64,000 nucleotides of DNA from Saccharothrix violaceirubra (GTDB lineage: Bacteria; Actinomycetota; Actinomycetes; Mycobacteriales; Pseudonocardiaceae), in NCBI RefSeq assembly GCF_014203755.1, contig NZ_JACHJS010000001.1, positions 1,860,001-1,924,000 on the forward strand, in the 5' to 3' direction. How positions within the stretch are numbered: the first letter of the stretch is position 1; each line of letters opens with the position of its first letter. The notes under the pieces are model-generated. The model saw only the letters and a program-made list of their open reading frames with translations. It was not told the DNA's origin and did not search any database. Positions 1 through 7,679 of this stretch are shown here, piece by piece. The position numbers were made by a program, and so were the translations under genes.

Positions 1-688
1 GGCGCACGGTCTGGGCCGCGTTGTTGATCAGGATGTCCAGCGGGCCGGCCTGGGCGACGTCGTCGGCGAGCCGGATGACCTGCGACGGATCGCGCAGGTC
101 GATGCCGACCACGCGCAGCCGGTGCAGCCAGTCCTCGCTGTCGGGCATCGACGCGAACCGGCGCACGGCGTCGTGCGGGAAGCGGGTGGTGATCGTCGTG
201 TGGGCGCCGTCGCGCAGGAGCCGCAACGCGATGTACATGCCGATCTTGGCCCGGCCGCCGGTGAGCAGCGCGCGGCGGCCGGAGAGGTCCGCGGACGCGT
301 CGCGCTTGCTCCGGTTGAGCGCGGCGCACTCGGGGCAGAGCTGGTGGTAGAAGGCGTCGACCTCGACGTAGCGGCGCTTGCACGTGTAGCAGCCGCGGGC
401 GCGCAGCAGGGTGCCCGCCTTGGCGCCGGGCTCCGGTTCGCGCAGCAGGATGCCGCGCGTCTCGTCGTCGATGCGCGACGGCGAGCCGGTCGCGGTCGCC
501 TCCGTCACCGCGCGGTCGGCGGCGAGTTCGGCGGCCCGGCGGTCGGCCTTGCGGCGTTTGCGCACGTCCTTGTAGACGCTGGAGGTCGCCCGGCGGATCG
601 CCTCCACGTCGGGGTGTTCGGTCGGGAGGTCCTGGACCTGGGCGAGCACCCGCAGGGCGATCTCCAGCTCGGCGGGGTCGATGGCCAC
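1..688 (-). CDS. SDR-family oxidoreductase with zinc-ribbon-like segment (3' part outside window)
   Basis: Only about the first 229 residues lie in the window; the gene continues past base 1. Residues 1-95 are a charged helical region. Residues 100-121 hold CxxC-x14-CxxC (C100, C103, C118, C121), a zinc-ribbon-like arrangement. A short-chain dehydrogenase Rossmann start follows (LLTGGRAKIG at 141-150) with the NNAA motif near residue 222. SDR enzymes use NAD(P)(H) for redox of alcohols/ketones; the substrate cannot be told. GTG at 688 is chosen because a TAGAGT -10 lies exactly 7 nt upstream, the usual leaderless spacing. It is divergent from the SLOG gene. The Cys-rich front end is not part of a minimal SDR. 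Confidence 0.8.
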   Translation of the reverse strand, partial: MAIDPAELEIALRVLAQVQDLPTEHPDVEAIRRATSSVYKDVRKRRKADRRAAELAADRAVTEATATGSPSRIDDETRGILLREPEPGAKAGTLLRARGCYTCKRRYVEVDAFYHQLCPECAALNRSKRDASADLSGRRALLTGGRAKIGMYIALRLLRDGAHTTITTRFPHDAVRRFASMPDSEDWLHRLRVVGIDLRDPSQVIRLADDVAQAGPLDILINNAAQTVR

Positions 689-695
689 GGCGAGC

Positions 696-757
696 ACTCT
701 ACCGGGGGCGAATGCGCCGACCGGACGGGTGAAATCCGGCACACCCGGCGCTAGGGT
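696..757. promoter_or_regulatory. Divergent pair of leaderless promoters
   Basis: Between the SDR gene and the SLOG gene there are two TAnnnT -10 elements facing apart: TAGAGT (complement of 696-701), 7 nt before the GTG at 688, and TAGGGT (752-757), 7 nt before the ATG at 765. Such spacing puts transcription start on the first base of the start codon in actinobacteria. No transcript data are available here. Confidence 0.6.
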
Positions 758-764
758 GCCCCGC

Positions 765-2330
765 ATGCCTACTCCAGGCCCTCGGGTGCGGCGCCTGACC
801 CACCCGGACGCGGAGGTGCGGGCACGTGCGCTCGGCCTCCCCCGCAACCGTCCCGCCCTGGTCGTGCTCGGTGTGCACGCGACCGTTCCGGCGCCGGGAC
901 CGCCCGCGGCCGGGTCGCCCGGCCTGTCACCGGGATCACCCGCCGCCGGACCGGCCGACCCGTCGTCGGGACCGGCCGGTCCACCCGGCGACCCGTCGGC
1001 TCGGCTCGCCCGCGGGTCGGACGGCCCGACCGGTTCGCCCGGCCGGACCTCGGCCCGGGTCGGTGAGGGTGACGATCCGTCGGCGAGGGCCGGTTCGGCC
1101 GACGACCGTCCGGGTGGGGACACCTCGGCCGGGTCCGGTGGTGGACCGTCGGCTCCGGGCGGCGGCGCGCGGGGCGGATCGGGCGAGCCGTCGTTCTGGT
1201 CGGCGCCCCTGACGGACAGCCTGTCGGCCGGCTCCGGCCGGGCCGCCGCGCACGCGGCGACCGGCCTCGACCGGGACACGGCCGCGTCGACGTTGACCGT
1301 CCTGCGGGCCGTGCTCGGCTACGCGGGCACGGCGGGTGTCGTCGTGGTCACGGCCGGTGCCGACACCGGCATCACCCACCTGCTGGGCCTGGCCGCCGAC
1401 GCCGTCGCGACCCTGCCCCGGTTGGTGGGCGTCGCGCCCAGCGGCCGGGTCGCCGAGGAGGGCGAGCCGTCGGCCGGCGAGGTCCGGCTCGAACCGCACC
1501 ACGACGCGGTCGTCCTGGTCCCCGGCTCGCGGTGGGGCGAGGAACTGCCCGCGCTGCCCCGGGTCGTGGACGCCGTGGTCCGGTCCCGGCGCACCGCCAC
1601 CGCGCTGCTGATCGGCGGCGACGCGGCCACCCGCGAGGCCCTGGCCGACCACCTGGGACGCGACCGCCCGGTGGTCGTGCTCGCCGGCACCGGAGGCCTG
1701 GCCGACGACCTCGCGCACGGCCGCGTCGACGACGACCTGATGGTCCTGGCCCGCGCCGGCCAGGTCTCGGTGATCCACGTCGACGAAGGTCCGGACCGCG
1801 TGGTGGCCGCCCTGAGCCGGGTGTTCGCCGACGAACCCCACGTGCCGGCACCGGTACCGGCGGTGTGGCCGCGCCTGCGTTTCCACCCGCCGCAGCGGCG
1901 CCCGATCGTGGACCCCGGCTTCCTGCTCGACTACCCGCTGTTGGCCGACGCCGTGCACGAGGCGGACCGCATCGTCGCGCCCGTGCTGCACGAGTGCGAG
2001 GTCGAGGCGGCCCGGGAACGCGAACGCGTCAAGCTGCGCACGGTCCTGGCACTGGGCGCCGGTTTCGCCACGACGACCTTCGGCGCCGTGCAGGTCTGGC
2101 TGGCCGACACCGCGTGGCCGGGCGTGGTCCTGGCCGCGTCGGGCGCGGTGGCCGCGATCCTGGTGGTGCTGATCCGTGACGGCGAGGACCCCGTGCACCG
2201 GACCAGGGCCGACCGCCTGCGGACCCTGTACTTCGACCACCTCGCCACGCCCCCGCCCGCGGCCGAGGACCGCGAGAACCGCCTGCGCGTTCTGACCGCG
2301 TCGGTGGCCGCCACCGCGACGACGAGGTGA
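765..2330 (+). CDS. TRPM-type SLOG (LSDAT) domain protein with C-terminal SLATT-like 2-TM module
   Basis: 521 residues. First SLOG strand ALVVLGVHA at 31-39; residues 41-140 are a Gly/Pro/Ser/Ala-rich, probably disordered insert; the fold then resumes with VVVTAGADTG (183-192, nucleotide-loop position), LEPHHD (222-227), LLIGGD (261-266) and a VVVLAGTGGLADDLA segment (283-297). This order matches the prokaryotic LSDAT/TRPM SLOG family, whose TRPM relatives bind ADP-ribose-like nucleotides. After a helical linker, two membrane segments at about 405-424 and 431-450 resemble a SLATT module. Families of this kind are predicted to sense nucleotide signals and act at the membrane in biological conflict. 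A leaderless promoter supports ATG 765. The next SLATT gene is 7 nt downstream, likely one operon. Function in this organism is inferred. Confidence 0.75.
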   Translation: MPTPGPRVRRLTHPDAEVRARALGLPRNRPALVVLGVHATVPAPGPPAAGSPGLSPGSPAAGPADPSSGPAGPPGDPSARLARGSDGPTGSPGRTSARVGEGDDPSARAGSADDRPGGDTSAGSGGGPSAPGGGARGGSGEPSFWSAPLTDSLSAGSGRAAAHAATGLDRDTAASTLTVLRAVLGYAGTAGVVVVTAGADTGITHLLGLAADAVATLPRLVGVAPSGRVAEEGEPSAGEVRLEPHHDAVVLVPGSRWGEELPALPRVVDAVVRSRRTATALLIGGDAATREALADHLGRDRPVVVLAGTGGLADDLAHGRVDDDLMVLARAGQVSVIHVDEGPDRVVAALSRVFADEPHVPAPVPAVWPRLRFHPPQRRPIVDPGFLLDYPLLADAVHEADRIVAPVLHECEVEAARERERVKLRTVLALGAGFATTTFGAVQVWLADTAWPGVVLAASGAVAAILVVLIRDGEDPVHRTRADRLRTLYFDHLATPPPAAEDRENRLRVLTASVAATATTR

Positions 2331-2337
2331 GACACCG

Positions 2338-3183
2338 ATGACCGACACCCCGCGCACCACCCGTGCCGACCTGGGCGGCCCGGCCGAGCCGCCGGCGAAG
2401 CCGACGAAGTCCCGCAGCCGGGCGAAAACCCCGACGACGAGCGAGGTGACCACCCGCCTGGGCCCGACGGACCCCGGGCGGACCTCGTCCGAGGCGGAAA
2501 CCGACCGTCCCGCCGCCGAGGCGACGGCTCGTGCCACGCCGAAAGCCGCCCGGCGGGCCGCTCCCGCGAAACCCCGCCCGTCCACCAAAGCCGCTGCGGC
2601 CAAGTCGTCCGCCGCGCCGGCCCGTCCCGACGCCTCCACCACCGCCGTCCCCGCGGCGGCCGACCCCACCGGAAACCCCACCACCGTGACCACGACCGAA
2701 GACCGCGCCTCCACCACCGCCACGGCGACCAGTTCGGCCACCGCCGCCGCCTGGGTCGGGTGGCACCTGTCCGACAGCGCGCTGGACGACCACCGCGAGC
2801 AGTTCGTCCGCGCCTACCTGCGCCATCGGGTCGGGGCCAAGCTCGGAGCCTTCGAGCGCGGCGGCCGGCGGTACGCGGTCGCGAAGCGGTGGACCACGGG
2901 GTTGACCGTCCTGCTCTACACCGCCGCCGCGGCGGCCGGTGCGGTCGCGGTCGCCGATCCCGGCCGGCGGGCGCTCTGGGGTTTCCTGGCCACGGTCGCC
3001 GCCGCGTTGGCCACGGCCGTCGCCGCCTACGAGGCCGCGTTCTCGTTCCGCGCCCAGGCCCGGCGTTCGGCGAGCGGCGCGGCGGTGCTCAACCTGCTCC
3101 AGGCGCACGGCGCGCCGTCGGGCACGGGCGGGGTCGCGGCGTTCCGGACGGAGGTCGAGAGCGTCCTGCGGCACTCGGACTGA
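2338..3183 (+). CDS. SLATT-like two-TM membrane protein with long disordered N terminus
   Basis: 281 residues. Residues 1-135 are Ala/Thr/Pro/Lys-rich and low complexity; the folded part starts near WHLSDSALDDHR. Two hydrophobic segments (about 185-204 and 213-232) are followed by a short helical tail, the layout of SLATT/DUF4231-type proteins, which are predicted pore or membrane effectors paired with SLOG sensors. ATG 2338 has a GAGGTGAGA ribosome site and starts 7 nt after the SLOG stop, so the two are probably co-transcribed and co-acting. Detailed family assignment needs a profile search; the two-TM topology and the partner are directly visible. Confidence 0.65.
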   Translation: MTDTPRTTRADLGGPAEPPAKPTKSRSRAKTPTTSEVTTRLGPTDPGRTSSEAETDRPAAEATARATPKAARRAAPAKPRPSTKAAAAKSSAAPARPDASTTAVPAAADPTGNPTTVTTTEDRASTTATATSSATAAAWVGWHLSDSALDDHREQFVRAYLRHRVGAKLGAFERGGRRYAVAKRWTTGLTVLLYTAAAAAGAVAVADPGRRALWGFLATVAAALATAVAAYEAAFSFRAQARRSASGAAVLNLLQAHGAPSGTGGVAAFRTEVESVLRHSD

Positions 3184-3232
3184 CGTCGACCCATCGCCAC
3201 ACCTTATGAGTCCCGAACGCGCTCGCTCCCGA

Positions 3233-3255
3233 TAGTGCGGTGTGCGCACTAAAGT
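3233..3255 (+). promoter_or_regulatory. Interrupted palindrome over the -10 of the peptide/TPR operon
   Basis: TAGTGCG (3233-3239), five bases, then CGCACTA (3245-3251): perfect 7-bp arms. The right arm overlaps a TAAAGT -10-like hexamer (3250-3255) ahead of the peptide gene. Placement over the promoter is typical of a repressor operator. The cognate regulator is unknown. Confidence 0.55.
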
Positions 3256-3291
3256 CGTGACCCCCGCGTTTCGCCGGTCGTGGAGGTTTCC

Positions 3292-3387
3292 GTGACGATC
3301 AAGATGAAGAGCATCCGCATCCGCTGGGTGGGCCCGGTCGACCTCACCTCCGCCTCGTGTTCGGTGTGCCAGGTCCCGGCACGCTGA
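3292..3387 (+). CDS. 31-residue Cys/Ser/Thr-rich peptide, possible RiPP-type precursor or signal peptide
   Basis: GTG 3292 has a strong GGAGG (3282-3286) five bases upstream. The product has a basic N-terminal half (KMKSIRIRW) and a C-terminal half rich in small nucleophiles: LTSASCSVCQ then a short tail ending in Arg, giving two Cys in a CxxC spacing plus Ser/Thr. It has no hydrophobic signal peptide. Its TGA overlaps the ATG of the next gene (TGATG at 3385-3389), so the two are translationally coupled, the best sign that this very short gene is real. A basic leader and a Cys/Ser/Thr core would suit a modified peptide, but no cyclase, radical SAM or protease gene lies beside it, so that reading is speculative. 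Confidence 0.6.
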   Translation: MTIKMKSIRIRWVGPVDLTSASCSVCQVPAR

Positions 3388-5432
3388 TGGCGCACCACGT
3401 CTGGCTGCGGGCGTGCACCCCGACCGACCGGGCGCACGTCCGCGAGGCGCTCGACCTGCCACCACCGCTGCTCGTCGTGGACGCGCATCGGGGGCTGCGC
3501 GGCCCTTACACCGGAGCGGGCGCGCTCTTACGCGCCGTCGCGCCCGAGGCGTTCCGCCATGCCCCCGACCTCGCGGTCCGGCACAACACCGAGCTGGCCA
3601 CCGCCGCGCCCGAACTCGCGGTGCACGTCCCCACCGCGTGGTCGACCCTCGAGTGGACGGTCAGCGACGAACGCCGCACCCGCTTCTACTCCCGCCTGCA
3701 CACGCGCGGCATCGCCGACGGCATCACCGCCTTCCTGCGCACCCACCTCGACCAGGCCGACGGCCCGCGCACGCTCGTGGTCGACAACGTCCACCACGCC
3801 GACCAGACCGACCGGGAGTTCCTGGCCGTCCTGCTGCGCCGCATGGACCCGGCCCGTCTGACCGTCGTCGTCGGGACCGACCACGACGACCTCGACGACC
3901 CGCCCGGCCCGCTGTCCGTGTCGCTGCCGCGCGTGCTGCCCGAGTTCGCCCGGGTCGTCGACGGCCCGTCCGTCGCACGGCACCACGACGACCGCACCTA
4001 CGTCGACAGCGACGGCACGACCGACAACCCGGACGCGATCGCCGAGTACCGCGCGTTGCCCAAGGAAGAACGCGCCCGCCTGCACGACGAGCGCTGCGAC
4101 GCGCTGTACGCGTTGGGGGAGCAGTCGTTGGCGTTGGGCGCGATTCCGTTCCACGCCGAACGCGGCACGCGCCGCGCCACCCTCGGCGTCAACGCGCTCA
4201 AGCACGCCCTGGGCCACTGCCGCAAAGTCGGCCTCTACCACGCCGCCGCCGACCTGGCCCTGCGCGGACGTGCCCTGGTCGAACGCACCCGTGAACCCGG
4301 CCTGTGGTGGCACTTCACGGAAGGCGCCGCCGCCGCGCTGGCCACCTCCGGCCGCGCCGACGAGGCCGCGCTGGTCTACGACGAGGCCCGTTCGGTCACC
4401 GAGAACCCCGAGCAGCAACTGCGGTTGGCGTACGGGACGGCCATGCTGCACGTCCGCCACCTGCCCGCGCACCGCCGCGACCCGGCCCAGGCCCGGGGCT
4501 GGATGGACCTGGCGATCGCGTTGGCCGACCGGCTGACCGACCCGCGCGAGGCGGCGTTCCACGGCGTGTTCGCGCGCAACGGCCTGGCGTTGATCGAGGT
4601 CCGCGACGGGCACACCGACGAGGCGTTGCGCCTGGTCGACGCCGGACTGGCCGCGCTGGACCAGGAACACGCGCTGCTGCACTCCGTGCTGCGCCTCAAC
4701 CGGGGGCTGGTGCTCGCGGCGGCCGGGCGGTTCGAGGACGCCCTGGACGAGCACTTCGCGAACACCGTGCTCGACCCGGGTTTTCCCGAGCACCACTTCC
4801 ACGTCGGCACGCTGCTGCGCCGGCTCGGCCGCGACCGGGAGGCGATCGAGGCGTTCGAACGGGTGCTGACGTTGTCGCCGCCGTTCCCCGAGGTGCACTA
4901 CAACCTGGCCGACGCGTGGTCGGAGCTGGGCGACGCGCGGCGGGCGTTGGCCGAGTTCGACCAGGTGCTCGACCTGGACCCCGAACACCTGCGCGCCTAC
5001 GTGAACCGTGCGGCGTTACGCTTCGAGGTGGGGGACACGCACGGCGCGCGCGAGGACGTCGAGGCGGGCCTGCTCCTGGCGCCCGAGGACCCGCACCTGT
5101 TGTGCGTCAAGGCGAAACTGCTCGCCGAGGACGGTGACCTCCGGGCCGCCGCGGCGGTGCTGTCCACGGCCGTGCGCCACGACCCGTCGTTCGCCTCGGC
5201 GTGGGCGTTGCGCGGGCAACTGCGGTTCGAGACCGGCGACTTCACCGGGGCACTGGCCGACCTGGACCGCGCGGTGGCGTTGGACGACAGTCCCGAGGTC
5301 CGCTTCAACCGGGCCGTGGTGTTCGAGAAGGTCGGCCGGTACCGGGACGCCGCCGAGGACTACCGCGCGGTCGTGGACACCTACGAGGACGCCCGGTCGC
5401 GGTTGGACTTCTGCCTGCGGGCCGTGGGCTGA
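3387..5432 (+). CDS. Degenerate STAND/AAA-like protein with C-terminal TPR array
   Basis: 681 residues, ATG 3387 overlapping the peptide stop. The N-terminal part resembles a P-loop NTPase: LLVVDAHRGLRGPYTGAGAL at about 28-47 sits where a Walker A loop would be but has no GK[S/T], while VVDNVHHAD (about 131-139) looks like an intact Walker B. From about residue 240 to the end come repeated TPR helices (for example in the VHYNLADAWSELGDARRAL region), a protein- or peptide-binding scaffold. Coupling to the 31-residue peptide suggests the TPR part handles that peptide or its product. LuxR-type or FxsT-like TPR proteins are alternative relatives; no HTH was seen. Confidence 0.7.
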   Translation: MAHHVWLRACTPTDRAHVREALDLPPPLLVVDAHRGLRGPYTGAGALLRAVAPEAFRHAPDLAVRHNTELATAAPELAVHVPTAWSTLEWTVSDERRTRFYSRLHTRGIADGITAFLRTHLDQADGPRTLVVDNVHHADQTDREFLAVLLRRMDPARLTVVVGTDHDDLDDPPGPLSVSLPRVLPEFARVVDGPSVARHHDDRTYVDSDGTTDNPDAIAEYRALPKEERARLHDERCDALYALGEQSLALGAIPFHAERGTRRATLGVNALKHALGHCRKVGLYHAAADLALRGRALVERTREPGLWWHFTEGAAAALATSGRADEAALVYDEARSVTENPEQQLRLAYGTAMLHVRHLPAHRRDPAQARGWMDLAIALADRLTDPREAAFHGVFARNGLALIEVRDGHTDEALRLVDAGLAALDQEHALLHSVLRLNRGLVLAAAGRFEDALDEHFANTVLDPGFPEHHFHVGTLLRRLGRDREAIEAFERVLTLSPPFPEVHYNLADAWSELGDARRALAEFDQVLDLDPEHLRAYVNRAALRFEVGDTHGAREDVEAGLLLAPEDPHLLCVKAKLLAEDGDLRAAAAVLSTAVRHDPSFASAWALRGQLRFETGDFTGALADLDRAVALDDSPEVRFNRAVVFEKVGRYRDAAEDYRAVVDTYEDARSRLDFCLRAVG

Positions 5433-5479
5433 GATTACGGGTCGACAGGGTCGCGGGCGGGCCGGAAGAATGCGGCGCC

Positions 5480-5890
5480 ATGTCCGGAATCATGTCGAGG
5501 TGGGCGGTACAGCGGGACCACGCGGTCGAGGGCGCGGTGACCGCCGAGCAGGTCGAGCGGTGGATCGACGACGCGTGCACGACCTACCTCGACCTGTGCC
5601 CGCTGCTGACGACCTACGACGTGCGCCGCGCGGTGCTGGCGATCCCGGACCCCGGCCTTTTCGGCACCCCGAACGAGATGACGGTGACCGCGAGCGCGAC
5701 CGAGGTGCGGCCGGGGGCGTTCACGCTGTCGGTCCGGCTGCGGCCGTTCGGCGGTGGCAACGACACGCCCGCGAACGTCACGTGCGTGGTCACGCTGACC
5801 GACCCGGAGACCGGCGCGCAGCGTCCCGTGGGGGACGACATCCGCGACCAGTTGATCGCGATCGAGCACGGCGCCCGTCACTTCAACTGA
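5480..5890 (+). CDS. Small hotdog-fold thioesterase-like protein
   Basis: 136 residues from ATG 5480. An N-terminal helix (VTAEQVERWIDDA) is followed by strand-rich sequence such as MTVTASATEVRPGAFTLSVR and TCVVTLTDPETGAQRPV, which suggests a hotdog-type acyl-CoA thioesterase fold; a Glu-based catalytic site cannot be placed with confidence. It lies 47 nt after the TPR gene, with no clear terminator between them. The thioesterase call is tentative; a strand-rich hypothetical protein is the safe minimum. Confidence 0.45.
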   Translation: MSGIMSRWAVQRDHAVEGAVTAEQVERWIDDACTTYLDLCPLLTTYDVRRAVLAIPDPGLFGTPNEMTVTASATEVRPGAFTLSVRLRPFGGGNDTPANVTCVVTLTDPETGAQRPVGDDIRDQLIAIEHGARHFN

Positions 5891-5905
5891 CAGGCGCCGC
5901 GCCGC

Positions 5906-6121
5906 CTATGCCTGTTCGACGGCGACGAACAGGTCCGTGAACTCCATCGGGCGCAAGGCGGACAACGCGCCCGCGATGAACGCGGGTCCGGGAAGGAGTT
6001 CTCCTTCCCGGATCCGCTTCACCGTCGAGCGGTGCACCCGCATCGCCCGTGCCACGGCGGCGTCCGAGCGGAAACCGGCCAACGCCATGGCTTTCGCGAA
6101 CGTGTCGAAGCGGAGGACCAC
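5906..6121 (-). CDS. Small XRE-like helix-turn-helix protein
   Basis: 71 residues, nearly all one helix-turn-helix: GFRSDAAVARAMRVHRSTVK is a Cro/CI-type recognition region, followed by a helical tail. It would bind DNA as a small regulator. It is convergent with the hotdog gene and lies 43 nt downstream of a 63-residue gene on the same strand, so the two could be co-transcribed. No effector domain is present. Confidence 0.65.
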   Translation of the reverse strand: MVLRFDTFAKAMALAGFRSDAAVARAMRVHRSTVKRIREGELLPGPAFIAGALSALRPMEFTDLFVAVEQA

Positions 6122-6164
6122 GGTGTAACCGTCCGCCGGGGGCGTTTCCGGGGGCGGGCCACCG

Positions 6165-6356
6165 TCAGCGCGCGGTCAGTTCGCCCTGCGCGGCCCGGAT
6201 CACCCCGGCGAACTTGGTGAACGCCTTGGGCGTCATCGCGAGGTCGAACGTGCTCCCGAACCCGATCTGCACCTGGTCGCCCACGACCTCGAACGTGATG
6301 GGCGCACCCTCCCTGATCTGCACGTAGGCGCTCGTGTCCACGTCGTTCAGCCCCAT
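6165..6356 (-). CDS. Small hypothetical protein divergent from the DUF5753 regulator
   Basis: 63 residues from ATG 6356 (MGLNDVDTSAYVQIREG). The sequence is strand-rich (ITFEVVGDQVQIGFGSTFDL) with a short C-terminal helix. No family is recognised. It is divergent from the HTH/DUF5753 gene across about 108 bp, and small genes in this position are often controlled by the neighbouring regulator. Function unknown. Confidence 0.5.
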   Translation of the reverse strand: MGLNDVDTSAYVQIREGAPITFEVVGDQVQIGFGSTFDLAMTPKAFTKFAGVIRAAQGELTAR

Positions 6357-6464
6357 GTGATGCCTTCTCTCCGAATGGTTTTTGAGCCCTCTTTTGAAGC
6401 TCAAGCGAGACTCTGGCAGATTGAGCTTCACCTCGCCAGTCGCCCAAAGGGAGTAGTGAGAGCT

Positions 6465-7373
6465 GTGGAATACGGACCTGGCACCCTTGTCACCATGCTT
6501 GACGACGACGACCCCGGTCCGATCGTGCAGCGCCTCATCTTCGGCGCCGAGATGGCCGAACTCCGAGGCAAGGCCGGGTTTTCGGTGGACGAGGCCAACG
6601 TGACGATCGGCGAGCGACTGGCCGTGAATCCGGCCGCGAAGCGCGGCTGGTACCGGGGGAAGCTGGGCAAGATCGAGAACGGCGACCTGAACATCAGCGA
6701 CGTCGAACTGGATGTCGCGTTCGCGCTCTATGGGGTCGGTGGCTCGAAGGCGAGCGAGATCCGCACGCTCGCGGTCGAAGCCAGGCGGCGGCAGACCCCG
6801 ATCCGTGTGCCGGACCACGGGCGCAAGTACATCTGGCTCGAACGGGCCGCGGACGAGATTCGCCAGTTCTTCGCCATCACGGTGCCGGGCAACCTGCAAA
6901 CCGCCGAGTACGCGTTGATGCAGATGAGCACCAGCCTCGTCATGGCTCCGGTCGACCTGCCGGAAATGGCCGCTGGGCGCGTCGCCCGGGGTGATCGGTT
7001 CGCCGCGGACGAAAAGCGTGTGCTGCACACCGTGATCGGAGAGGCCGCGCTGCGCACGCCGATCATGAACCCCGGCGTCATGCGTGGGCAACTCGACCGG
7101 CTGCTGGCTCTTGCCGAGCGTCCGAACATCACCATCCAGGTCGTTCCGATGGAGGTCGGGCTACAAGCGTCGCTCGAACACTCCTACTCCCTTCTCCACA
7201 TCGCCCGTGCCAGGACGACTATCGTCTACGTCGAGAGTCTGACCACGGCGGACTACCTGCCCCGACCGCCGCACACCACCACGTACGGCCTGGCCTTCGA
7301 GAAGGCGCAGAGTCTCGCGTTGGGACCGGCCGCCTCGGTCGACTTGATCCGTTCGATCTCGGGCGACCTGTAG
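6465..7373 (+). CDS. HTH regulator with C-terminal DUF5753 (Scr1/SCO4441-like)
   Basis: An N-terminal XRE-type HTH (LIFGAEMAELRGKAGFSVDE) is followed by a DUF5753 region with its usual features (WLERAADEIRQFFAITVPGN, the LQTAEYA segment, and VVPMEVGLQASLEHSY near the end). The family usually works with a DUF397 partner, here 17 nt downstream; such pairs have been described as antitoxin-like regulators affecting secondary metabolism in Streptomyces. The start is uncertain: GTG 6465 fits the GGGAG at 6449-6453, while ATG 6495 gives the length typical of the family. An upstream GTG at 6456 is too close to that ribosome site. Confidence 0.85.
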   Translation: MEYGPGTLVTMLDDDDPGPIVQRLIFGAEMAELRGKAGFSVDEANVTIGERLAVNPAAKRGWYRGKLGKIENGDLNISDVELDVAFALYGVGGSKASEIRTLAVEARRRQTPIRVPDHGRKYIWLERAADEIRQFFAITVPGNLQTAEYALMQMSTSLVMAPVDLPEMAAGRVARGDRFAADEKRVLHTVIGEAALRTPIMNPGVMRGQLDRLLALAERPNITIQVVPMEVGLQASLEHSYSLLHIARARTTIVYVESLTTADYLPRPPHTTTYGLAFEKAQSLALGPAASVDLIRSISGDL

Positions 7374-7390
7374 GAAGGGGCGTACGACGG

Positions 7391-7582
7391 ATGAGCCATC
7401 CAGACCGGTGGAAACATGCGCGGTGGAAAGTCAGCAGTCGCAGTGGAAACGGTGTCCAGTGCGTCGAACAGGCCGCTATCGCCGACACGATCGGCGTCCG
7501 CGACTCGAAGAACCGTGCCGCCGGTCTGCTGGAGTTCGACCCCGCCGCCTGGTCCCGGTTCCTGGTCGACCTGAAGCGTTGA
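7391..7582 (+). CDS. DUF397 protein, partner of the DUF5753 regulator
   Basis: 63 residues with the family signature SSRSGNGVQCVE, then a VRDSKN motif and the closing AWSRFLVDLKR. DUF397 proteins are small partners of HTH/DUF5753 regulators and have been proposed as the toxin-like half of Scr1-type pairs. It starts 17 nt after its partner with a purine-rich GGAAGGGG upstream, so the two form an operon. Confidence 0.9.
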   Translation: MSHPDRWKHARWKVSSRSGNGVQCVEQAAIADTIGVRDSKNRAAGLLEFDPAAWSRFLVDLKR

Positions 7583-7587
7583 CGCGT

Positions 7588-7665
7588 CAACTGGCCGTGA
7601 CCGCGAGACCGGTCGCGGCCAGACGCGCCGTGTGGGCCCGGCACACCCGGTCGTGGTAGACCGTC
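7588..7665 (-). pseudogene. Fragment copy of the LysR gene 3' end (copy A)
   Basis: On the minus strand this stretch reads YHDRVCRAHTARLAATGL and stops shortly after. It closely matches the last residues of the LysR gene ending at 10103 (YHDRVCRTRTARLAATGL). It has no start of its own. It is debris of the local duplication that also copied the lipoprotein and helical genes. Confidence 0.75.
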
Positions 7666-7679
7666 AGCGCGAGTCCGGG

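Noticed and set aside
3292-3387. Named lanthipeptide or FxSxx-type precursor
   Set aside because: No FxSxx end, no lanthionine synthetase or radical SAM gene nearby; kept only as an unassigned peptide.
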